DNA from: Alteromonas sp. IB21 | GTDB lineage: Bacteria; Pseudomonadota; Gammaproteobacteria; Enterobacterales; Alteromonadaceae | DNA: 64,000 nucleotides | Assembly (NCBI RefSeq): GCF_016405965.1 | Contig: NZ_JAEFCD010000004.1 | Span: 1-64,000, forward strand | Direction: 5' to 3' | Shown: one piece after another, positions 17,451-24,680 of the stretch | Numbering within the stretch: position 1 is the first letter of the stretch | Layout of the letters: every line of letters begins with the position of its first letter | Position numbers and translations under genes: made by a program | The notes under the pieces: model-generated | Seen by the model: only the letters and a program-made list of their open reading frames with translations | What the model was told of the DNA's origin: nothing | The model's database searches: none

Positions 17451-20063
17451 TTATGCAACATTCAATGTCGGAATAATGCGTGCTTTCGCTTCTTCTTCAG
17501 CCTTTTTAAAGCTCGGCATTTTGTCGAAGTTTAAATAGCGGAATACTTCACCCGACATCGCGTTAATTTTGCTGGCATATTCCATGTATTCGTCGGCAGT
17601 TGGAATGCGCCCCACAATTGCTCCTACTGCTGCGAGTTCAGCGGATGTCAGGTACACGTTTGCGCCGTCACCCAAGCGATTCGGGAAGTTACGGGTAGAG
17701 GTTGAAAGTACGGTGGCCCCCGCATCTACCCTAGCTTGGTTGCCCATACATAGCGAACAGCCCGGCATTTCTGTGCGCACACCCACGCGGCCGTAAATGT
17801 TGTAATAGCCCTCTTCCATCAACTGAGCTTTATCCATCTTGGTTGGTGGCGACATCCATAGACGGGTGGGTAACGTTTTGTTGTATTGCTCAAGCAATTT
17901 ACCGGCTGCGCGGAAGTGACCAATGTTTGTCATGCATGAACCAATAAAGACCTCATCTACTTTATCGCCAGCAACTTCAGATAAAGTTCTCGCGTCGTCT
18001 GGATCATTAGGGCAGCACACAATGGGCTCTTTAATGTCGTTAAGGTCGATTTCGATAACCTCAGCATATTCTGCATCGGCATCGGCGCGCATTAGCTCTG
18101 GGTTTGCAAGCCACTCTTCCATTTTCTGCGCGCGGCGCTCTAATGTGCGCGGATCGCCATAACCTTCGTTAATCATCCAGCGAAGCATAGTGATATTTGA
18201 ACGCAGGTACTCGGCAATCGATTCTTCAGAAAGGTTGATGGTACAACCTGCCGCTGAACGCTCTGCCGATGCATCAGATAGCTCAAACGCTTGCTCTACC
18301 GTTAAGTTTTCCAGGCCTTCAATTTCTAATATACGGCCAGAAAAGGCGTTGATTTTGCCTTTTTTCTCTACCGTCAACAGCCCTTGTTTAATGGCATAAA
18401 ACGGAATGGCGTGCACTAGGTCGCGCAACGTAATACCCGCCTGCATTTCCCCTTTAAAGCGCACAAGAATAGATTCAGGCATATCAAGGGGCATCACGCC
18501 CGTGGCCGCAGCAAACGCTACTAAGCCCGAACCTGCGGGAAATGAAATACCTAGTGGGAAGCGGGTATGGGAATCACCTCCAGTACCTACGGTATCAGGC
18601 AGCAACATGCGGTTTAACCAGCTGTGAATAATACCGTCCCCCGGGCGAAGCGATACACCTCCACGGTTCATAATAAAGTCAGGCAATGTGTGCTGGGTTT
18701 CTATATCCACCGGCTTTGGATAAGCCGCTGTGTGACAGAATGACTGCATGGTTAAATCGGCAGTAAAACCAAGACAAGCTAAGTCTTTCAGCTCATCGCG
18801 AGTCATAGGCCCTGTGGTATCTTGTGAGCCCACGGTCGTCATTTTAGGTTCGCAATAAGTGCCCGGTCGAATGCCTTCAACACCGCAAGCCTTGCCCACC
18901 ATTTTCTGCGCTAACGAGAAACCCGCTCCGCTGTCTTTTGGTTGTTCAGGCGTGCGGAAAAGATCGGTTGGGCCGAGACCAAGTGTCTCCCGCGCCTTCT
19001 CAGTAAGGCCGCGACCGATTATAAGGTTAATACGTCCACCCGCGCGAACTTCATCTAAAATCACTTTAGACTTGTAAGTGTATTCTGCTAGCAGCTCACC
19101 GGTTTCGTGGTTGGTAATTTTACCTTCAAAGGGGTAGATATCTATTACATCCCCCATATTCATTTTTTCCACATCCGCTTCGAAAACGAGTGCGCCAGCA
19201 TCTTCCATGGTGTTAAAGAAAATAGGCGCAACTTTTGAGCCGATACATACACCACCGCCACGTTTATTCGGCACACCCGGTAAGTCTTCGCCAAAGAACC
19301 ATAACACTGAGTTCGTTGCCGACTTACGAGAAGACCCTGTACCAACTACATCACCGACAAAAGCAACCGGATATCCCTTACTTTTGACTTCTTCTATTTG
19401 TGTCATTGGGCCTTTAACGCCCGGCTCTTCTGGCACAAGTCCTTCGCGCGGCATTTTATAAGCCGCAAGAGCGTGCAGAGGAATATCTGGGCGAGACCAT
19501 GCGTCAGGGGCGGGCGACAAATCATCAGTATTGGTTTCACCTGTTACCTTAAAAACTGTGTAGGTAATTTTGTCGTCCATTAGCTTGCGCGACGTAAACC
19601 ACTCACCCTCAGCCCAAGATTTGATGATGTCAGTGGCGTACTCGTTACCTGCCTTGTGCTTTTCTTCTACATCGTGATAAGCATCGAACATTAACAGCGT
19701 GTGTTTAAGCTCTTTGGCAGCCAACGGCGCTAGACTCTCGTCATCAAGCAGCTCTACCAGGGTGGCAATATTGTAACCGCCATGCATGTTTCCTAGCAGT
19801 TCAACCGCTTTTTCTTTAGAAACAAGCTCACAGCTGTCTTCGCCTTTTGCGATGGCACTTAAAAAACTGGCTTTAACGTAAGCAGCTTCATCTACGCCAG
19901 GCGGCACACGTTCTGAAAGTAGTTCTAGTAAGAATTCGCCTTCACTCTCTGGCGGATTCTTTAATAAATCGACGAGGCTAGCAACCTGTTCGGCATTAAG
20001 CGCTTTTGGGGGAATGCCTTGTTGTGCACGTTCTTCAACGTGTTTGCGATAGTCTTGTAACAC
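17451..20063 (-). CDS. acnB: aconitate hydratase B
   Basis: AcnB interconverts citrate and isocitrate in the TCA cycle, and in many bacteria also hydrates 2-methylaconitate. The start is a GTG giving VLQDYRKHVEERA, colinear with E. coli AcnB. A strong AGAGGAAG Shine-Dalgarno lies about six bases before it; the extra 21 residues of the longer frame are not family-like. The 870-residue product has the HEAT-like N-terminal domain and the swivel domain (GTGSSRKSATNS). The [4Fe-4S] cysteines are present in GSCMTNIGHFR and PGCSLCMGNQ. It is the standard housekeeping enzyme, and a divergent paralogue lies 4.6 kb to the right. Confidence 0.97.
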   Translation of the reverse strand: MLQDYRKHVEERAQQGIPPKALNAEQVASLVDLLKNPPESEGEFLLELLSERVPPGVDEAAYVKASFLSAIAKGEDSCELVSKEKAVELLGNMHGGYNIATLVELLDDESLAPLAAKELKHTLLMFDAYHDVEEKHKAGNEYATDIIKSWAEGEWFTSRKLMDDKITYTVFKVTGETNTDDLSPAPDAWSRPDIPLHALAAYKMPREGLVPEEPGVKGPMTQIEEVKSKGYPVAFVGDVVGTGSSRKSATNSVLWFFGEDLPGVPNKRGGGVCIGSKVAPIFFNTMEDAGALVFEADVEKMNMGDVIDIYPFEGKITNHETGELLAEYTYKSKVILDEVRAGGRINLIIGRGLTEKARETLGLGPTDLFRTPEQPKDSGAGFSLAQKMVGKACGVEGIRPGTYCEPKMTTVGSQDTTGPMTRDELKDLACLGFTADLTMQSFCHTAAYPKPVDIETQHTLPDFIMNRGGVSLRPGDGIIHSWLNRMLLPDTVGTGGDSHTRFPLGISFPAGSGLVAFAAATGVMPLDMPESILVRFKGEMQAGITLRDLVHAIPFYAIKQGLLTVEKKGKINAFSGRILEIEGLENLTVEQAFELSDASAERSAAGCTINLSEESIAEYLRSNITMLRWMINEGYGDPRTLERRAQKMEEWLANPELMRADADAEYAEVIEIDLNDIKEPIVCCPNDPDDARTLSEVAGDKVDEVFIGSCMTNIGHFRAAGKLLEQYNKTLPTRLWMSPPTKMDKAQLMEEGYYNIYGRVGVRTEMPGCSLCMGNQARVDAGATVLSTSTRNFPNRLGDGANVYLTSAELAAVGAIVGRIPTADEYMEYASKINAMSGEVFRYLNFDKMPSFKKAEEEAKARIIPTLNVA

Positions 20064-20417
20064 AGTCTCTTCCTCTAAGTTAGCTTGCGCAATGGGAGTA
20101 AACGGTCTTGTACACACTGGACGCAAGGTGTGTTTAATAAATCATCAACAGTATAACTTCAAGGGCTGGATTTTTACATTTCAAGCCCTTTTAATTCACT
20201 TATAATCGCTATTCATAGCATTACTTTTAAACGTTAAAACCGATTAAAATAAACCATTAAAGCAAGGTTAACAGTTAACATATCAATTAGGTATAAGGCT
20301 TTATCAGATAAACACAAGGAGCCACCTTTAGATACCCTTGTACGAAGTTTGAAAACGCAAACGGCAAAAAAGCCGTTTGTAGTCGATTAGTTAGATATGC
20401 TGGAACATTGGGGGAAG
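20064..20417. other. acnB upstream region with two hairpins
   Basis: The gap is about 350 bp. A perfect 8-bp hairpin CAAACGGC / GCCGTTTG with a six-base loop lies at 20358-20379, about 40 bp after the ligase stop, and may terminate the ligase gene. A second imperfect stem (AAGGGCT / AGCCCTT) lies at about 20161-20190, closer to acnB, and could be a leader structure. The remainder is AT-rich and should hold the acnB promoter. I see no gene. Confidence 0.5.
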
Positions 20418-21383
20418 CTACTGCTGGGGTAAATCAGAGTGCGGCCTTACGCGTAGAAAGCTCGCAAACCTCGGTTTGCCGTTTTTGGTTACACCGTAAA
20501 ACTTATAGGTCACCCAACTGCCAATAGCGGGCGGCGCTCGACGCTCTTTTTCAGAAAAGCCTGTTCCTAATTTGAATTGAATTCCGGCCGGCGTTTCTAC
20601 AAGCAGCGAGCCCACCATATCTTTAAATTTTCCTTTACCGGGAAGGTGCGCCAGTACTTTCGCTTCAGCATCCTCAAACTGCTTTACCTTAAGTAGTTTG
20701 TCACTGCGCCCTGAATGGTAAAACGCCTTTTCATGGTGGAGCATTAACCCTTCCCCGCCGCGTAATGTTACTTGTTCAAGCTTCTCCTCAAGCGCATTAA
20801 GCGAAGAAAGCTTAAATTGGGGAACAACGGCAAATGTAGGGTTGGAGGTAGCCTCTTTAAGGCTGTTCAGCATGTCGAGTCGACTATCAAAGGGCTGGCC
20901 CGCTACAGGCATGTCGAAAGCCATAAACCTAATCTCGGCCCAGCGTTTGCTTGATTGGGAATGTGTAGCAGTCATGGCGTCGGCTGCAGATTCAGTACGA
21001 GGTAAGGATCTGGCGACAGAGAAAGGCGCAACGGTCGATAATTTTGAAAGCACAATAGAAGCCGTACGCTCAAACTCCCCTCTTGCAATCCACAGTTCAC
21101 CATCAATGTTTGCTTTTGGCCAGTTAGCGGTAAACCACGCGGGCGCAAAAATCTTATTACCGTTGCGGGTGCGCAGTTCAGTGCCGTTCCACCTTGCGCG
21201 AATGCCGTCTAACTTTTCGCTCACCCAATAATCGGCTATGTTGATTTCAACACCATTGAAATCGTACTGCTTGGCAAGTTGTATCCCATCGACAGATTCG
21301 AACTTGTCATTGGCATTAACATGAACAAGACCCGTAACAAAAAACAACCAAAATAAAGTTAAAAAGGAGCGCACTAGATTCAC
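20418..21383 (-). CDS. secreted ATP-dependent DNA ligase (LigE type)
   Basis: These small ligases have an adenylation domain and an OB-fold domain plus a signal peptide, and are thought to act on DNA in the periplasm. The 321-residue precursor starts with a hydrophobic leader (about 1-24, ending VNA). The nucleotidyltransferase motif EKLDGIRARW has the adenylated lysine at residue 57. Later motifs are NIDGELW (motif III), FMAFDMP, GGEGLMLH (motif IV) and LLKVK (motif V), followed by an OB domain ending near FASFLRVR. About 30 low-complexity Ser/Ala residues (about 115-148) interrupt the adenylation domain. The role (DNA uptake or repair, biofilm DNA) is inferred. It is alone, downstream of a terminator. 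Confidence 0.9.
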   Translation of the reverse strand: MNLVRSFLTLFWLFFVTGLVHVNANDKFESVDGIQLAKQYDFNGVEINIADYWVSEKLDGIRARWNGTELRTRNGNKIFAPAWFTANWPKANIDGELWIARGEFERTASIVLSKLSTVAPFSVARSLPRTESAADAMTATHSQSSKRWAEIRFMAFDMPVAGQPFDSRLDMLNSLKEATSNPTFAVVPQFKLSSLNALEEKLEQVTLRGGEGLMLHHEKAFYHSGRSDKLLKVKQFEDAEAKVLAHLPGKGKFKDMVGSLLVETPAGIQFKLGTGFSEKERRAPPAIGSWVTYKFYGVTKNGKPRFASFLRVRPHSDLPQQ

Positions 21384-21438
21384 CTTTATTTATTAATCGT
21401 TACCCGCTTTAACGCTTTCAAAAACGGAGCTAAAACAA

Positions 21439-21476
21439 AGAAGGCAGAGTAAATTACTCTGCCTTCTAATCTTTTT
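21439..21476 (-). terminator. rho-independent terminator after the small lipoprotein
   Basis: A perfect 12-bp stem AGAAGGCAGAGT / ACTCTGCCTTCT with a five-base loop. It lies 48 bp after the small lipoprotein stop and 56 bp upstream of the ligase start, separating the two minus-strand units. T-rich flanks occur on both sides. Confidence 0.85.
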
Positions 21477-21514
21477 TAACTGTACGTTAGATAGTTTTTC
21501 GTTTAACCGAGGCT

Positions 21515-21799
21515 TTAGTCAGTAATTAAATCAATGACAGAGATCAGCACCTCTTCCGCCAAGGCTTCACCAAAGGTTCTTTCTTCATTCCGTCGCATTT
21601 GATAAGTCTCTAAACAGGCATTTAACTGCTCATCGGCAGTGCTCACTCCAAGAACATCTGCGTTATTAGCTTGCTCAATGCAATGATCAGTTTGACCTGT
21701 GGTAACGGAACTGCAACCGTTGACGCTTGCTACGATAGCAACCATAACAAGTGCAGTGGCCAAAGGTTTTAGCTTTCGATATGTATCTGGATTATTCAA
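21515..21799 (-). CDS. small hypothetical lipoprotein
   Basis: The 94-residue precursor has a hydrophobic segment (about 13-28) ending in a lipobox-like VNGC, with the lipidated Cys near residue 29 followed by SS. The mature part is about 65 residues, acidic, with two further cysteines (DHCIEQ, NACLET) that may pair. No family is recognised. It starts 6 bp after the esterase gene on the same strand, so the two are probably one transcript. A role next to the envelope esterase is possible but not shown. Confidence 0.75.
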   Translation of the reverse strand: MNNPDTYRKLKPLATALVMVAIVASVNGCSSVTTGQTDHCIEQANNADVLGVSTADEQLNACLETYQMRRNEERTFGEALAEEVLISVIDLITD

Positions 21800-21805
21800 A
21801 GTAAC

Positions 21806-22987
21806 TTATTCCTTAAGCAAAGATTGCAGACGTTTTTGTCGGCTTAAATACACCTGATGACCGTCGTGCTCTGGCGTCGAAAGGGCCAAAGCCTTATTAA
21901 CACTTTCCAGCGATTTTTCATATTCATCCATGCGCTCGTAACCATACGCTAGGCCATTATACGCATCTGGAGTCTGCGGATACTTGGTGATAGCGTGTTT
22001 AAACAAGTCAATAGCCTTGTCATAGTTCTGTATATCTACGTAGTGATAGCCTAACTCACGAATGACCCATTCCGGTGCTTCCAGTTTTTCGCCTCGCTGT
22101 CTTGAAACGCGGGCATAATACTCGCCGATACTATTCACATCTCCAGTGTACTGCTGCGGCATTAAATAGGCTGATAGAAACAAGTGGTGGTAAGCGCTAA
22201 AAGTAGACGCGGCAGTAACCAGATTATGCGGGACATCGGCATAGGCTTCATTTTCCCACCTTAAGCCAGCGGGTTGGTTAGCTCGTATTCCAGAAATCAT
22301 GTCGTTGTAATAAGAACGCATAGGGGCACCTTCATTCCCAATAGACGTATAAATATAATGGTCTAATTGGTTGGCAGATTTTAAGAACGCAATCATCCGC
22401 TTTGCAGATGCGCCATAATTCCACCAAACTGCAGCACTGTAAGTAAGCGCGGCGTTAAAAAGCTCAGGTTTTTGGGAAAGCGCGTATAACGCAAATAAAC
22501 CACCTGCTGATGCGCCCTCTATCACCCGAAAGTCATGCACACGATATTTACTCTCGACCATAGTCATAAGTTCGGTAGTTATAAAAGACAGAAACTTTGC
22601 TCCGCCACCACCATAGCCGACAGGCCCGTTTGGATCTTCATTTGCTGTGGGGTAAAAATCTCGAAGACGGTCGGTATTTTCAATGGCGACTATAATTACT
22701 TCCGGCGCAGCATTTTGAGATTGAAGCGATTCAAGAACTCCATTCATCATAGGCAGATTGCCCGCCCCGTCTAGTCGATAAATAACGGGATATTTTTTAT
22801 CGGGATTTTTGGCATAGCTTTTAGGAAGCTGAACAATCACCTCTCGTAGCTCGCCTAACACTTTGGATTGGAGTTTTTCTACTTTCAGTTCATAACGCTG
22901 ACTGTTTGTGTCAGGCTCACTGCTAACCGTAAAACTCGGCAAAGCAAAAAATAATAGGGCAATAATGGTGTGTATATATGACTTCAA
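21806..22987 (-). CDS. exported esterase with C-terminal TPR repeats
   Basis: This 393-residue precursor has a signal peptide (about 1-22) and an alpha/beta hydrolase domain of the putative esterase family (Fes/IroE/esterase D-like). It shows KKYPVIYRLDG, then the nucleophile elbow GASAG with Ser160. The acid and histidine are not certain; the His in YADVPHNLV is the best candidate for the latter. About 90 C-terminal residues form tetratricopeptide repeats (YDKAIDLFKHAITKYPQTPDAYNGLAYGY). Similar esterase-TPR fusions act on siderophore esters or acyl groups, but the substrate here is unknown. It pairs with the small lipoprotein gene downstream. Confidence 0.85.
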   Translation of the reverse strand: MKSYIHTIIALLFFALPSFTVSSEPDTNSQRYELKVEKLQSKVLGELREVIVQLPKSYAKNPDKKYPVIYRLDGAGNLPMMNGVLESLQSQNAAPEVIIVAIENTDRLRDFYPTANEDPNGPVGYGGGGAKFLSFITTELMTMVESKYRVHDFRVIEGASAGGLFALYALSQKPELFNAALTYSAAVWWNYGASAKRMIAFLKSANQLDHYIYTSIGNEGAPMRSYYNDMISGIRANQPAGLRWENEAYADVPHNLVTAASTFSAYHHLFLSAYLMPQQYTGDVNSIGEYYARVSRQRGEKLEAPEWVIRELGYHYVDIQNYDKAIDLFKHAITKYPQTPDAYNGLAYGYERMDEYEKSLESVNKALALSTPEHDGHQVYLSRQKRLQSLLKE

Positions 22988-23137
22988 ATTTAAATCCTTT
23001 TATATAGCGCTCCACGTTCCACAAGCACTATCTTTAAGTAAAGAATTTAAATATCGACTCGACTGGGGCACGGGCGTCTTTTTTAGTTTATGTTTTTAAA
23101 GAAGTTTATTCGAACTATCTTTACTCAAGCGTGTAAG

Positions 23138-23377
23138 TTACTCCGAGTCCTCCACTTTGGCAATACGGGAATTTTTTATAGACATATCCCCGCCCAAATA
23201 TTTGGTCAGGGTCGCGTATAACTCCGACCTATTGACTGGTTTCGTGAGGCATCCATCCATTCCTGACGCTAGCGCTTTATCTATATCTTCTGCAACCACA
23301 GCGGCTGTAAACACGATAATGGGAATGGTGATATTTGCCTGCCGCAACGCGAATGCTGCTTCGCTTCCTCCTGATTA
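23138..23377 (-). pseudogene. remnant of a response-regulator receiver domain
   Basis: The translated frame SGGSEAAFALRQANITIPII continues into VFTAAV, SGMDGCLTKPVNRSEL and TKYL. This is the C-terminal half of a CheY-like receiver, with the conserved Thr (FTA) and Lys-Pro (TKP). The N-terminal half, including the phosphoacceptor Asp, is missing: a TAA stands directly upstream in frame, and no receiver-like sequence continues beyond it. A 69-codon frame from a TTG remains open but has no sensible ribosome site. It is most likely the scar of a lost hybrid kinase or response regulator. Confidence 0.75.
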
Positions 23378-23445
23378 ACCCAGACCGTTGTCCAGTGCAC
23401 TAAGGGTCCTCCTTGCGGTGAAACATATGGGTTTGCTATTTATTT

Positions 23446-23520
23446 GCCCAAGCCTTGCGATTGGCCCAAGCCTTGCAAAAATCTTGCAAATATAACGAAC
23501 GGTGTTGTCTTAAGCCTTGC
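23446..23520. repeat. short direct repeats GCCCAAGCCTTGC
   Basis: The 13-mer GCCCAAGCCTTGC occurs at 23446-23458 and again at 23464-23476 (18-bp period). The 9-mer AAGCCTTGC recurs at 23512-23520. They lie between the receiver remnant and the nucleosidase gene. They may be debris of the event that truncated the receiver gene, or a regulatory array for the gene at 23605. Confidence 0.6.
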
Positions 23521-23604
23521 CGATAGCTCCCAAAGGCTTTTAAACTCGTTCTTTTTCCATCTCCCGCACCTGTTTGGTGCGCAAATAAATTAAATAAGGT
23601 CACT

Positions 23605-24609
23605 ATGCGCTTAAGTAGTTTTGTTTTATTCGTGTGTATATCACTGTCGTCTTTCGCTAACGACGACACCAGCCAATATGGCCCGAAAGATTTTTCAAAT
23701 GTATCGAACAAATGGACGGCTGTTGTTGCCGCCTACGAGCCCGAAATTGAAGCCATAGATGCTGCATTTGCGGATATAGATGACGCTCAAATTACGCAAA
23801 CCGTCTATATAAAAGGGGTTAAATACCAACTTGGCACCTACAAAGGCGAACCCATTGTTGTATTTAGTACCGGCGTAAGCATTACTAATGCAGCGATGAC
23901 CGTACAGATGGCACTGGATTATTTTCCCATTGATAAATTGGTAATGATGGGCATTGCAGGTGCGATTAATCCTAAATACACGCCTGGAGATATTGCCGTG
24001 CCTGAGCGCTGGTACTTCCACGATGAATCTGTCTACATCAACCCGAAAAAGGATGATGCGAGCGCCTACGAGCTTCCGGACTATTACGCTAAACAGCTCG
24101 AACACTACAAAGAGCGACGGGAGACTGATAAGCACTCGCCTAACTATAAAAACATTGGGTTTATTCACCCTACCGAGGTTGCTGTAGTTAAAGAAGGTTG
24201 GAACACCCGCAGAAGAATGCCATATTTTACGGCAGACAAAGCGCTATTGGCGATGGCACAGCGTGCCTTGAAAAAGATCCCGCCTATCACTATGCCATCT
24301 GGTAAAGAGATACTGGTGGATATCGGTGGAAATGGGGTGACAGGTTCGGTATTTGTAGACAATGCTAAATACCGCGAGTGGCTGCGCGACGTCTATACTG
24401 CCGATGTAGCAGAGATGGAATCGGCAACCGTTGCACAGGTGAGCTTTGTTAACGATGTGGATTGGTTAATTATCCGCTCAATAAGCGATTTAGCAGGGGG
24501 GCAGCACGGTAAAAATGTAGAGAATGTTTTTGACGCAATAGCCTCTGGTACCGGCACCAAACTGCTACTTGGCATACTTGATGAACTCGTAGCAACCGAC
24601 TCTGAATAA
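23605..24609 (+). CDS. exported nucleoside phosphorylase/nucleosidase family protein
   Basis: The protein belongs to the PNP/UDP phosphorylase superfamily and most resembles methylthioadenosine/S-adenosylhomocysteine nucleosidases. It is 334 residues, about 100 longer than cytosolic MTAN, and carries an N-terminal signal peptide (about 1-18, ending SFA), so it should work in the periplasm. Family motifs include VVFSTGVSITNAAMT, MGIAGAINPKYTPGDI, the purine/ribose-binding EMESA (270-274) and the catalytic-aspartate segment RSISD (291-295). An insertion around 150-235 is not seen in short MTANs. Likely role: release of bases from extracellular nucleosides. It has its own terminator and no partner gene. 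Confidence 0.85.
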   Translation: MRLSSFVLFVCISLSSFANDDTSQYGPKDFSNVSNKWTAVVAAYEPEIEAIDAAFADIDDAQITQTVYIKGVKYQLGTYKGEPIVVFSTGVSITNAAMTVQMALDYFPIDKLVMMGIAGAINPKYTPGDIAVPERWYFHDESVYINPKKDDASAYELPDYYAKQLEHYKERRETDKHSPNYKNIGFIHPTEVAVVKEGWNTRRRMPYFTADKALLAMAQRALKKIPPITMPSGKEILVDIGGNGVTGSVFVDNAKYREWLRDVYTADVAEMESATVAQVSFVNDVDWLIIRSISDLAGGQHGKNVENVFDAIASGTGTKLLLGILDELVATDSE

Positions 24610-24625
24610 CTTCTTTATTCCAGAT

Positions 24626-24656
24626 AAAAAAGCCCCAACCACGGTTGGGGCTTTTT
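24626..24656. terminator. bidirectional rho-independent terminator
   Basis: AGCCCCAACC / GGTTGGGGCT is flanked by A5 on the left and T5 on the right. It serves both the nucleosidase gene (plus) and the convergent aconitase paralogue (minus). Confidence 0.92.
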
Positions 24657-24680
24657 AATGTTTTGTTTAGCGGTAAATGC

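Noticed and set aside
23436..23711. 91-codon minus-strand frame with repeated KAWAN residues
   Set aside because: It arises from the direct repeats and overlaps the start and signal peptide of the nucleosidase gene on the other strand.
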